DNA of 64,000 bases from JABFRG01 sp038210445 (GTDB lineage Bacteria > Myxococcota_A > Polyangia > Polyangiales > Polyangiaceae), in NCBI GenBank assembly GCA_038210445.1, contig JBBQWQ010000029.1:25633-89632 (forward strand), written 5' to 3'. Under the pieces are notes generated by a model. That model had not been told where the DNA came from and made no database searches. It worked only from the letters and a program-made list of their open reading frames with translations. The stretch's first letter is position 1. Each line of letters begins with the position of its first letter. Below are positions 25,045-33,540 of this stretch, in pieces. Made by a program: the position numbers and the translations under genes.

Positions 25045-26322
25045 ATGACACAGCCTGGGTCACTGGTACGAAATGAGCGTGGCGAGCTCTGCCTGGGGGG
25101 CGCGTCCCTGCGCGACCTGGCCGACACCTACGGAACGCCCACCTACGTCTACGACCTCGACGCGATGGTGGGCGAAGCGCGCGCGCTCCGCGCCGCCTTC
25201 GGCGAGCACCCGCACGCCATTGCCTACGCGGTGAAGGCCAACAGTGCAGGACCCATCGTGCGCGCGCTCCACGCCGAGGGCTGCGGCGCCGACGTGGTGT
25301 CGGGCGGCGAGCTTCGGCTCGCCCTCCGCTGCGGCATTTCGCCCGACGAGATCGTCATGAGTGGCGTGGGCAAGACCGACGACGAGATCGACTTCGCTCT
25401 CACCCGCGGATCGCGCGGCATCCTCGCCATCCAGGCAGAAAGCCGCGAAGAGATCGCCCGCCTCGCAGCGCGCGCCGTGGCGCTGGGGCGGGTGGGCCGC
25501 GTCTCCCTTCGGGTCAATCCCGGCCTCGACGACATCGACACCCACGCGCACATCCAGACCGGGCACGACGAGGCCAAGTTCGGCATCGCCAAGGACGACG
25601 TTTTGGGGTGCGTGCGCGAGCTCCCAACCAGCCTCGAGCTGCAAGGCCTGGGCGGCCATGTGGGCTCGCAATTCACCAGTACTGGCGACTACCTGCGGGC
25701 CGCGACGGTGCTCTTCGAGCTGGCGCGCGGGGCGTCGGCGCTCACGCCGCTTCGTTTCGTCGACACCGGCGGCGGCTTTGGCATCGACTACGGCGGCGGG
25801 TGCCCAGCCTCACCCGCCGACTTCGTTGGCGAAACACTGGCCCTTCTTCGCGCGAGCGGCCTCGGCGACCTGGCCCTGCACGTGGAGCCGGGGCGGTCTT
25901 TGGTGGGCGCGCACGGGGTGGTGCTGGCCAAGGTCATCCAAGAGAAGCGCGCCGGGCACCGCAGCTGGCTCATGATCGACGCCGGCATGAACGATCTCGT
26001 CCGGCCGGCGCTCTATCAAGCGCGCCATCGCATCGTGCCCGTCACGCTCGCGGCCGACCTCGGTACGCCCGTCGCTGCGCGCGTGGTGGGGCCCGTGTGC
26101 GAGAGCTCCGATGACTTCGGCACGCATGAGCTGCCGCTCTCGCCGGCTCCGAAGGCGGTGGCCGTCCTCGACGCCGGCGCCTACGGCTACACCATGGCCA
26201 GCGAATACAACGGGCGCGGCCTCCCGGCCGAGGTGTTCCTGCAGGGCGGTTTGGTGGTGGCCCACAAGGCGCGGCCTTCTGCCGATGCCTGGGCCGAAGA
26301 GCGGTCCGGCGTCGGCCGCTGA
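25045..26322 (+). CDS. lysA: Diaminopimelate decarboxylase
   Basis: A 425-residue PLP enzyme making lysine from meso-diaminopimelate. Signatures: YAVKAN with the PLP Lys near residue 65, LGGHVGSQ, DTGGGFGIDY, VEPGRSLV, CESSDDFG and DAGAYGYTMASEYN. These are the fold-type III decarboxylase motifs, and the CESSD and YGYTMASxYN forms favour diaminopimelate over ornithine or arginine. The ATG at 25045 begins a family-like N-terminus; the long open frame upstream is only the shadow of pyk. Confidence 0.94.
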   Translation: MTQPGSLVRNERGELCLGGASLRDLADTYGTPTYVYDLDAMVGEARALRAAFGEHPHAIAYAVKANSAGPIVRALHAEGCGADVVSGGELRLALRCGISPDEIVMSGVGKTDDEIDFALTRGSRGILAIQAESREEIARLAARAVALGRVGRVSLRVNPGLDDIDTHAHIQTGHDEAKFGIAKDDVLGCVRELPTSLELQGLGGHVGSQFTSTGDYLRAATVLFELARGASALTPLRFVDTGGGFGIDYGGGCPASPADFVGETLALLRASGLGDLALHVEPGRSLVGAHGVVLAKVIQEKRAGHRSWLMIDAGMNDLVRPALYQARHRIVPVTLAADLGTPVAARVVGPVCESSDDFGTHELPLSPAPKAVAVLDAGAYGYTMASEYNGRGLPAEVFLQGGLVVAHKARPSADAWAEERSGVGR

Positions 26323-26456
26323 TCGTTCATCGGATTGGGATCCGGCGCGCCGAGGTAGTATCGTGATCTCATGGCGATCGTGGTCCCCACCCGCGCACCT
26401 GGCTGCGCAGACGATGCGGCGCTCCGATGTGTCCGTTCTTCGCGCCGAGGAGCCCG

Positions 26457-28280
26457 ATGCGTCCGACGCTAGCGCCCCCGCAGGTAGACGCCGAGCGTCG
26501 TCCGGATGGCACCTGGATTCTGCGCTCCCGTCACGCGCTCCCGGCGTATCCCCGCCACCTCACGGAGCAGCTCCGGCACTGGGCCAACCGCACTCCGGAA
26601 AAGGTCTTCCTGGCGGAGCGTGACCCGGACGCCGAAGGGTTTCGACAGATCACCTACGACGCCGCCCGCACCACCGTCGACTCCATCGCCCAGGCGCTGC
26701 TCGATCGCGGCCTCGGGCCCAGCCGCCCGCTCATGATCCTCTCCGAAAACTCGGTGGATCACGCGCTCCTGGCGCTGGGCGCCATGCAGGTGGGGGTGCC
26801 GGTGGCGCCCATTTCCACGGCCTACAGCCTGGTGTCGCAAGACTTCGCCAAGCTCCGCACCATCCACGGGCTCCTCGGGCCGGGGCTGGTCTACGCTTCC
26901 GACGGCGCGCGCTACGCCAGGGCCTTCGAGGCCCTCGAGGTGCCCGCAGCGCAGGTGATGACCAGCCGGCAGACGCCGCCCGGTGGGAGCGCGTTCGAGG
27001 CGCTCACCGGCGTTTCGCCCACCCGCGCCATGGAGGCGCGCTACCAGGCGATCCCGCCCCAGGCCATCGCCAAGATCCTCTTCACCTCGGGCTCCACCGG
27101 CGAGCCCAAGGGCGTGCTCAACACCTTCGAGATGCTCTGCTCCAACCAGGCGGCCATCGCCACTGTCTGGCCGTTTCTCCGCACCGAGCCGCCGGTGGTG
27201 CTCGACTGGCTCCCGTGGAGCCACACTTTCGGGGCCAACCACAACTTCAACATGGTGCTCTTCCACGGCGGAACGTTCTACGTCGACGACGGGCGCGCCA
27301 CGCCCGAGCTCGTGACCCGCACCGTGGCCAACCTGCGCGAGGTGTCGCCCACCCTCTACTTCAACGTGCCCCGCGGCTTCGATCTCTTGGTGCCCTACCT
27401 CGAGCGCGACGACAGCCTGCGCGACGCCTTCTTCAAGAACCTCTCGGTCATCTTCTACGCGGCGGCGTCGCTGTCGCAGCCCACCTGGGAGCGTCTCGAG
27501 GCGCTCTCCATCGCCGCCCGCGGCGAGCTGGTGACCATGCTCTCGGCCTGGGGCTCCACCGAAACGTCGCCGCTCGCCACCACCGTCCACTTTCCGATTC
27601 GCCGGGCGGGCGTCATCGGCGTACCAGCGCCGGGCACCACCATCAAGCTCGCGCCGGTGGGCGAGAAGCTCGAGCTCCGGGTGCGCGGCCCCAACGTCAC
27701 ACCCGGCTACTTCAAGCGGCCGGAGCTCGCCCCCTTCGACGAGGAAGGCTTCTTCCGCATGGGCGACGGCGGGCGGCTCCTCGACGAGAGCGATCCCGCC
27801 AAGGGCGTGGTCTTCGACGGCCGCATCGGCGAAGACTTCAAGCTCTCTTCGGGCACCTGGGTGCACGTGGGCGCGGTGCGCGCACTGCTGGTAGAACGCC
27901 TTTCGCCGGTGGCCTTCGACGTGGTGCTCGCCGGCCTCGACCGGCCCGAGCTGGGCGTGCTGGCGTTCGTTGCGCTCGCCGAGGCGCGTGCACTATGCAC
28001 GGAAATGCCGGCCGGTACACCCCTGGAAGACCTGTGCCAGGCGGAGCCTTTGAAGGAGCACCTGCGAGAGCTCATCGAGTCGCACAATGCGCTGCATCCG
28101 GCCACCAGTCAGCGGGTCGCGCGCGTCTTGCTCATGGCCGAGCCGCCCAGCATCGACGCCAGCGAGATCACCGACAAGGGGTACATCAACCAGGCGGCGG
28201 TACTTCGGCGGCGAGCCGCCCTGGTGGAGCGGCTCTACCGCGGCCACGGGCCCGACGTCATCGTCTTCGACGACGCCTGA
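26457..28280 (+). CDS. Feruloyl-CoA synthase-like AMP-binding enzyme
   Basis: A 607-residue adenylate-forming enzyme. The phosphate loop is ILFTSGSTGEPKGV near residue 210. The blocks DWLPWSHTFGANHNFN and GGTFYVDDGR are typical of the feruloyl-CoA synthase group, which activates hydroxycinnamic acids. Other motifs are AWGSTETSP, GYFKRPELA, MGDGGRLLDE and VFDGRIGEDFKLSSGTWV. The true substrate is not known and no hydratase-lyase gene is adjacent. The ATG at 26457 has GAGGAG 4 nt upstream, better than the alternative at 26427. It ends 12 bp from the converging next gene. Confidence 0.82.
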   Translation: MRPTLAPPQVDAERRPDGTWILRSRHALPAYPRHLTEQLRHWANRTPEKVFLAERDPDAEGFRQITYDAARTTVDSIAQALLDRGLGPSRPLMILSENSVDHALLALGAMQVGVPVAPISTAYSLVSQDFAKLRTIHGLLGPGLVYASDGARYARAFEALEVPAAQVMTSRQTPPGGSAFEALTGVSPTRAMEARYQAIPPQAIAKILFTSGSTGEPKGVLNTFEMLCSNQAAIATVWPFLRTEPPVVLDWLPWSHTFGANHNFNMVLFHGGTFYVDDGRATPELVTRTVANLREVSPTLYFNVPRGFDLLVPYLERDDSLRDAFFKNLSVIFYAAASLSQPTWERLEALSIAARGELVTMLSAWGSTETSPLATTVHFPIRRAGVIGVPAPGTTIKLAPVGEKLELRVRGPNVTPGYFKRPELAPFDEEGFFRMGDGGRLLDESDPAKGVVFDGRIGEDFKLSSGTWVHVGAVRALLVERLSPVAFDVVLAGLDRPELGVLAFVALAEARALCTEMPAGTPLEDLCQAEPLKEHLRELIESHNALHPATSQRVARVLLMAEPPSIDASEITDKGYINQAAVLRRRAALVERLYRGHGPDVIVFDDA

Positions 28281-28292
28281 GCCTGGGCAGCC

Positions 28293-30482
28293 TCAGTCGT
28301 CTTCGCGACGGATGATCTTCGTGGTGCTGATGCTGCCCGGGGTGGGCGTCAGTCGCGAAAGCGGGTTCGGGACCTTGGTACCGCCCGACGGCGTCATGCG
28401 CGTTCCAGCGGCGGGGGTCATGCGGGTGCCGCCGGCGGGCGTCATGCGCACGGTGGGCGGCGGCATGGTCTTGGCCCGCACCACCTGACCTTCGAACACG
28501 ATCTCGACGCCCACGGTGCGGGCGCGCCGCACCAGCTTGTCGACGTCGACGCTTGCGCTCACCAGCAGGCCCCCTTCCGGCGACGGGTCGAGGAAGAGGT
28601 CCGAGGTGGTTCGCCGGGTGCGCAGCAGATCGCGCACGTTCGCGTCCTCCACCCACAAGAAGCCTGCAATCTGCACCAATTCTGCGCGGCCCACCACCAC
28701 GCTGGCGGCGGCCAGGGTCTTCGATAGCGTGTCCGGCAGCGCGGCCACCGTTTCGATGCGCTGACGAAGCGCGTCGGCTTCCAGGCCCGCCGAGAGAGCC
28801 CGCGCCAGCGTCTGCGGCGCCACGATCAGGTCGAGCTGATCGGCCACCTTGCCCACCTCCACGAAGGGGCCCAGGAGCAGAACGTGCGCCACCTTCGCGC
28901 TGCCCGAGAGGCGCAGCACGTGGCTGTCGAGGAACTTCGATTTGACCGCATCCGCGTCGGCCGGCTTTTCCGCCACCAGCGCGCGGCCACGGGGCGTCAA
29001 GCGGAGCGCTAACGCGCCGCCTTCTCCGTCTTCGTCGCCCACATCGAGCAGCCCCAGCGCCGGCAGGCTCTCGTGCACGATGCGATGGGCCACCAGCATG
29101 GGCTCGGTGATCTCCACCCCCACCCGCTCCGCCCAGCGCCGGAACAGCCGCGTCAGGCCGGGAATGCGTGCGTCGCTACCGAGGTATCCAGCCAGCGAGG
29201 CCCAGGGGATCCAGCGGTTGTCGCCCAGCTCGCGAAGCGCCTCCACGACCATCTCCCGAACCACTGCTGCGGGCGAGAGATCGCGCGCATCGGCGGCGAG
29301 GCGCAGGGTCTCTGCCTCTGGCCGACCTTCGTCCCAGGCCCCGCCACGTCGCCACGACGCGTACAGGTGCGACGATAGATCGCCGGTGGGGAACGAGCCG
29401 GGCGGCGCGTTGGGCTGCGTCGCGGTGATGTCCCACAAGCCCATGCTGCGCGAGAGCGCGACCAGCAGCGCCACGTGATTGGGTTCGCGCCCGAAGCGCG
29501 CCGACAGGCGCTGCACCATCGACTTGGGCGTTCCCACGCCCGGCCGCACCTCGCTCTGCCCCTCGCGCGCGGCGAGCGCCAACGCCATCGCCAGCGGGCC
29601 CGCGTCTTGCGCGAACTTCGCCCGGCGCGGCGCGTGATCTTCTTCGGCGACGAAGCTCCGCACCTCGGCGCGCCGCGCTTCGCGTTCCTCGTGGCGCGCT
29701 GCGCTGATGATGCGCGAAACCTCCGAGGGCACCACGTGGCGATTGGGGTGGAGCGGCACCAGAAGGCCGCGGCGCTCGAGCGAGAAGCCGATGCCGCGGC
29801 GCGAGGGCGCGGCGCCGCTGGCCGTGCGCAGACGCAAGGGCTCGCGTTCGAGCTCCAGCAGCTCTTCGGTGTACACCTCGCCGCCTTCGCGCTCCACCGA
29901 GTCGAGGACGCGCCGCTCGGAGGGCGGCAGGCCGTCGATCTCCTTGGCCAATCGTACCGGATCGGCGAGCACGTCCCAGGCGGTCTCCAGCGCGAGGCCC
30001 ATCGGCGGCGGCGCTGCGCGCCCCAGGTAGTGCGCGGCGATGGCCGCCTGGGCGTCGGGCGTGGTTTGCGCGAGCAGCGCGCGGATGCCGCGGGGATCTT
30101 CGCCCTCCCATGGCCGCAGCTGCACCATGAACGCGGCCGGCAGAAGAAGCTCGAAGCTGCCCTTGCCGCCGCGCGCGAACACGAAGCCGCGGGCGATCAG
30201 CGGCTCCACCGCTTGCGGCAGCGAAGGCACCACCAGAACGCCGCGCTGCTCCGCGATGCGATGCAAGAGCTCCACGCTCGCCGCCGGAAGACGCGAAGGC
30301 TCGCGCGCATCCGGAAGGGCAGCGAGCACCCGGGCCACCTGTTGCGGAGGGTCCAGTCGCTTCGCCGCGTCGATGCGCAACCCGAGGCGCCCGATGAGGG
30401 CCTCGAGCTCTCGCGGCGGCAGCGCCTGGAGAATCTCGGCGAGCTTCGGGCACTCGCGCGGGGGTACGGTTCGCGTAGGCAA
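28293..30482 (-). CDS. Helicase-associated (XPB/Ssl2-type) domain protein
   Basis: A 729-residue protein without the DEAD/Walker motifs of a helicase. The N-terminal half resembles the winged-helix-rich helicase-associated proteins of high-GC bacteria (ALPPRELEALIGRLGL, LLHRIAEQRGVLVV). Residues about 540-660 match the XPB/Ssl2 helicase-conserved domain (KVADQLDLIVAPQTLARALSA, FLWVEDANVRDLLRTRR). The C-terminus has three Met-Thr-Pro repeats and a basic end. A TTG start at 30482 with GAGG upstream is proposed; no ATG or GTG gives a sensible N-terminus, so the start is uncertain. It is divergent from the methyltransferase, 100 bp apart. Confidence 0.65.
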   Translation of the reverse strand: MPTRTVPPRECPKLAEILQALPPRELEALIGRLGLRIDAAKRLDPPQQVARVLAALPDAREPSRLPAASVELLHRIAEQRGVLVVPSLPQAVEPLIARGFVFARGGKGSFELLLPAAFMVQLRPWEGEDPRGIRALLAQTTPDAQAAIAAHYLGRAAPPPMGLALETAWDVLADPVRLAKEIDGLPPSERRVLDSVEREGGEVYTEELLELEREPLRLRTASGAAPSRRGIGFSLERRGLLVPLHPNRHVVPSEVSRIISAARHEEREARRAEVRSFVAEEDHAPRRAKFAQDAGPLAMALALAAREGQSEVRPGVGTPKSMVQRLSARFGREPNHVALLVALSRSMGLWDITATQPNAPPGSFPTGDLSSHLYASWRRGGAWDEGRPEAETLRLAADARDLSPAAVVREMVVEALRELGDNRWIPWASLAGYLGSDARIPGLTRLFRRWAERVGVEITEPMLVAHRIVHESLPALGLLDVGDEDGEGGALALRLTPRGRALVAEKPADADAVKSKFLDSHVLRLSGSAKVAHVLLLGPFVEVGKVADQLDLIVAPQTLARALSAGLEADALRQRIETVAALPDTLSKTLAAASVVVGRAELVQIAGFLWVEDANVRDLLRTRRTTSDLFLDPSPEGGLLVSASVDVDKLVRRARTVGVEIVFEGQVVRAKTMPPPTVRMTPAGGTRMTPAAGTRMTPSGGTKVPNPLSRLTPTPGSISTTKIIRREDD
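28385..28456 (-). repeat. Short tandem coding repeat (RMTPxxGT)
   Basis: Three imperfect copies of a 24-bp unit near the 3' end of the helicase-associated gene encode R/K-Met-Thr-Pro-(Ala/Ser)-(Gly/Ala)-Gly-Thr. The units differ mostly at third positions. The repeat is basic and probably disordered. Confidence 0.6.
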
Positions 30483-30565
30483 AGGGGGTGACCTCGGGGC
30501 AAAGGCTACACCCAAGGGGTTTGCTTGGTAAGCCGTGTATTGTCGCACCTGCACGAGTATTCGAC

Positions 30566-30571
30566 TATGCT
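30566..30571 (+). promoter_or_regulatory. Candidate -10 hexamer of the methyltransferase gene (TATGCT)
   Basis: C-TATGCT lies 11 nt before the ATG at 30583 in the divergent intergenic region. A TTGTCG 20 bp upstream (30540-30545) could be a distant -35 but the spacing is poor. Confidence 0.28.
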
Positions 30572-30582
30572 CGCGCGCACCG

Positions 30583-31998
30583 ATGCGGACCGACGTCACG
30601 CTCTCATGGCCGGGCCGGCGCGACGGCATCGGCGACGCGCCCGGGTCGGGCGAGGGGGCCGCGTCGTGCCGCACCGTGGAGCGCTGCGGCGACGCGGGCC
30701 ATCGGCTCGTGTTGGGCGACGCGCTCGACGTGGCACACGCACTCCGGGCCGAAGGCATGGCAGGCAAGGTCGACCTGGTCTACGTCGATCCACCCTACGC
30801 CTCGCAGGCGAACTACGTACACGAGGCACGTCTCGACGGGCCCGCCGACGGGCGCGTCACGCGCAAGATCGCCTATCGCGACACCTGGAACGGCGCCTCT
30901 GGCGGGGTGCCAGCCTACCTCGACATGCTCGCGCCGCGCCTTGCCGCCATGGCCCATCTGCTCTCCCCGCGCGGCACGTTCTGGGTGCATCTCGACTGGC
31001 GCGCCAGCTACCTGGCCCGGGTCCTCCTCGACGAGATCTTCGGCCGCGACGCCTTCCTCAACGAGATCGTCTGGCGGCGCGCGCCGAACCTTGGGCGGCA
31101 GGCGCAGAGCGCGCAGTTCGGGCGCACCCTCGACACCATCCTGGTTTACGGACGCGCAGACGCCACGCTCATGCCCCCCACGCGCCTCGAGCCCATCGAG
31201 CCTTCGTCGGTGCGCATCGACGATGCGGGACGGCCGTTCACCACCGCACCCCGCGGCGATTACACCGACGCGTCCATCGCACGTCTCGATGCCGAAGGGC
31301 GCGTGCACCGCACCGCATCTGGCAAGGTCTACATCAAGTACTTCCTCACCAAGATGCCCGACGGCACCCACGCGCGCGAGCGCCGCATCGATGCCCTGTG
31401 GACCGACATCGCGCCGCTTCGCCACGCGGCCGCCAGCGAGCGCACCGGCTTTCCCACCCAGAAGCCGCGAGCGCTCCTGGAGCGCATCATCACCTGCGCC
31501 ACCGAGCCGGGCGCGTGGGTGGTCGATCTCTTCGGCGGCAGCGGCACCACGGCAGAGGCGGCGTTCGCCACCGGCCGCGTCGCCATTGTTGGTGATCGCA
31601 CGCCGCTGGCGATAAGCACCGCGCGCTCGCGGCTCCTCCGCGTCGGCGCCGGCTTCGCGGTGCAGACCCTCGGGGCCTCGTTTCCCAAGGCGCCCGAGGA
31701 GTCGGTCCGCGTGCGCACGAAGCGCGCGGCCGAGGGCGGCTGGGAGGTGACGCTGCTCGAGCCGAAGGAGCCCGCCGCCTGGGCCATCGACGCCGAGGAG
31801 AGCGGCTCGGTGTTCACCTGCAGCTGGCACGCCGAACGAACCCTGGGGAAGAAAACGGTGACCTGCCCCATGAGCGCCCTGGTTCCCAGGCCTCCGCGTG
31901 CGGTTCGCGTGTACGAGGACAGCGGCGCCACGACCACCCAGGTCCTCGGCAATGGCGCCCCGCAGCTCGCGCTCTTCGGCGAAGGAGGCGCACGGTGA
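30583..31998 (+). CDS. DNA methyltransferase (N4/N6, beta-type motif order)
   Basis: A 471-residue site-specific DNA methyltransferase. The catalytic DPPY lies at residues 69-72 (LVYVDPPYAS), before the AdoMet-binding block near 314-323 (VVDLFGGSGTT) and the TQKP box near 292; this order marks the beta class (N6-adenine or N4-cytosine). Residues about 150-290 include a target-recognition-like region. The last 130 residues form an extra beta-rich part of unknown role. No restriction endonuclease is adjacent, so it looks like an orphan methyltransferase. Its stop overlaps the start of the HD hydrolase gene (GTGA). The start is the ATG at 30583; upstream codons are not family-like. Confidence 0.85.
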   Translation: MRTDVTLSWPGRRDGIGDAPGSGEGAASCRTVERCGDAGHRLVLGDALDVAHALRAEGMAGKVDLVYVDPPYASQANYVHEARLDGPADGRVTRKIAYRDTWNGASGGVPAYLDMLAPRLAAMAHLLSPRGTFWVHLDWRASYLARVLLDEIFGRDAFLNEIVWRRAPNLGRQAQSAQFGRTLDTILVYGRADATLMPPTRLEPIEPSSVRIDDAGRPFTTAPRGDYTDASIARLDAEGRVHRTASGKVYIKYFLTKMPDGTHARERRIDALWTDIAPLRHAAASERTGFPTQKPRALLERIITCATEPGAWVVDLFGGSGTTAEAAFATGRVAIVGDRTPLAISTARSRLLRVGAGFAVQTLGASFPKAPEESVRVRTKRAAEGGWEVTLLEPKEPAAWAIDAEESGSVFTCSWHAERTLGKKTVTCPMSALVPRPPRAVRVYEDSGATTTQVLGNGAPQLALFGEGGAR

Positions 31999-33290
31999 TT
32001 CTTCGCGATGCGGTGCACGGTCTCGTCTCCTTCGAGGGCGAAGAAGAGAGCGTCATCGAGACGCTCATGGACGCTCCGGAGATGCAACGGCTTCGCCGCA
32101 TCCGGCAGCTCGGCGTGGCCAGCGTCGCGTTTCCCGGCGCGGAGCACACCCGCTTTTCCCACGCCGTGGGCGCGGCGTGGGTCATGAAGAAGCTCATTTC
32201 CCGGCTTCGCGGGCTCCACGAAGACCTGCCCTTCTGGCAGCGCGTCACTTCTGATCGCGCGCGCGATGCCCTGGCCGCGGCCATGCTCCACGACCTCGGT
32301 CACGGGCCGCTCTCTCACCTGTTCGAAGACGCCTTGCCCGGTTCGCCGCACCACGAGGTGTGGACCGAGCGAATCGTGCTCGAGCCGCGCACGGGAGTGA
32401 ACGCCATTCTCACGTCCATCGACCCGGCGATGCCGGAACGCGTTGCAGCCCTGGTGCGGGGCGTCCATCCGCTGCCCTATCTCGCCAAGGCGGTGAGCGG
32501 CACCCTCGACGTAGACCGCTGCGACTACCTGCTGCGCGACGCGCATTCCACCGGCGTCCGCTACGGCCTCTTCGACCTCGACTGGCTCCTCCGCAGCTTG
32601 CGCTTTTCGCCAAGCACCGAGGGCACCGCACCCGGCCTGGCCATTGATGGGGCCAAGGGGCTGCCCGCCATCGAGGGGTTCATCCTCGCCCGACTCTTCA
32701 TGTTCCAGCAGGTGTACCTGCACAAGGCGACCCGGGCCGCGGAGTGGATGATCCGCACCGCCCTGGCGCGCGCCAGCCACCTGCTCTCCGACGGCCTCCG
32801 GCTCGCCGGCACCCCCAAGGCTATGGTCGACGCGGCGCGCGGCGCCGAGGTGAAGCTCGACGACTACCTCGAGCTCGACGACGCGGCGCTCGCGGTGGCC
32901 ATGCGCGACTGGGAACGCAGCCTCGACCGCCCGCTCGCCGACCTGTGTCTCCGGGTGCGCTCGCGGACACTGTTCAAAACCTACGAGCTCTTCGGCGACC
33001 TCGCGGGCGAGCAGGGGCGGGAGGAGGCGCACCAGGTGGCCCGCGATATCGCGCGTCAGGCGGGCAAAGACCCCGACGTGTACGTGGGCATCGACGTGGC
33101 CGAGGTGATTCCCTACGAGGAGACCGATCCGCTCCTGGTGGTGTTCCAGAAGGGCGCGCCCCGGCCGCTCTCCGAGGTCTCGTTCTTGCTCGGGCGCCTG
33201 GCCGGGCAACGGCTCTCGCGAACCCGCCTCATCGTCGCCCATGAGCTCCGCGACCAGGTGGCAGCGGCCCTCGCCAATCGCAACGGCTAG
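31995..33290 (+). CDS. HD-domain phosphohydrolase (dNTPase/SAMHD1-like, COG1078 type)
   Basis: A 431-residue metal-dependent phosphohydrolase. The HD signature is split in the usual way: His in EHTRFSHAVGA near 50, HD pair in MLHDLGHGPLSHLFED near 98, and the last Asp in LDVDRCDYLLRDA near 178. Relatives include dGTP triphosphohydrolases and SAMHD1; the nucleotide substrate is not readable. The GTG start overlaps the methyltransferase stop by 4 bp, so the two are co-translated. The stop TAG is directly followed by repeat copy B. Confidence 0.82.
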   Translation: MILRDAVHGLVSFEGEEESVIETLMDAPEMQRLRRIRQLGVASVAFPGAEHTRFSHAVGAAWVMKKLISRLRGLHEDLPFWQRVTSDRARDALAAAMLHDLGHGPLSHLFEDALPGSPHHEVWTERIVLEPRTGVNAILTSIDPAMPERVAALVRGVHPLPYLAKAVSGTLDVDRCDYLLRDAHSTGVRYGLFDLDWLLRSLRFSPSTEGTAPGLAIDGAKGLPAIEGFILARLFMFQQVYLHKATRAAEWMIRTALARASHLLSDGLRLAGTPKAMVDAARGAEVKLDDYLELDDAALAVAMRDWERSLDRPLADLCLRVRSRTLFKTYELFGDLAGEQGREEAHQVARDIARQAGKDPDVYVGIDVAEVIPYEETDPLLVVFQKGAPRPLSEVSFLLGRLAGQRLSRTRLIVAHELRDQVAAALANRNG

Positions 33291-33291
33291 G

Positions 33292-33417
33292 CGATGGGCT
33301 TTTTGGGGTCGATACCTTCGCGGGGGGGCCTGCGCCTCCCGTCCTCACGAACAGGAGCTCGCTCCGGGCGGTCCTTCTTGGCCTCGGTCGGTCTCGACGC
33401 AAAAAAGCCCATCTCCC
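33292..33417 (-). repeat. Structured convergent-gene repeat, copy B (inverted)
   Basis: About 126 bp, the reverse orientation of copies A, C and D. Shared core blocks on the minus strand are TCGAGACCGA, GAGGCCAAG, CGCCCGGAGCGA, CTCCTGTTCGTGAGGACGG and GCGAAGGTATCGA. The closing stem differs: GATGGGCTTTTT with GGGGTCGA pairs with TCGACGCAAAAAAG and CCCATC. Hence the sequence changed on both sides while pairing was kept. Its gene-facing end begins right after the TAG of the HD phosphohydrolase (33288-33290). Confidence 0.82.
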
Positions 33418-33510
33418 TTCTTCCTCGCGTCATGCGCGGGTTCGCGGGGTGGCGAAGTTCCTGACCAGGGGAAGAGACTCGCCGTGGGCTGCTGCTCGCT
33501 CGCGTGACGT

Positions 33511-33527
33511 CGGTGTATACTACACCG
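33511..33527. repeat. Perfect palindrome CGGTGTA-TAC-TACACCG
   Basis: A 7-bp inverted repeat with a 3-nt spacer lies 13 bp beyond the stop of the minus-strand gene at 33541. It has no T-run on either strand. It could be an operator-like site or a short hairpin. Confidence 0.4.
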
Positions 33528-33540
33528 GTTGGGCGCTGGG

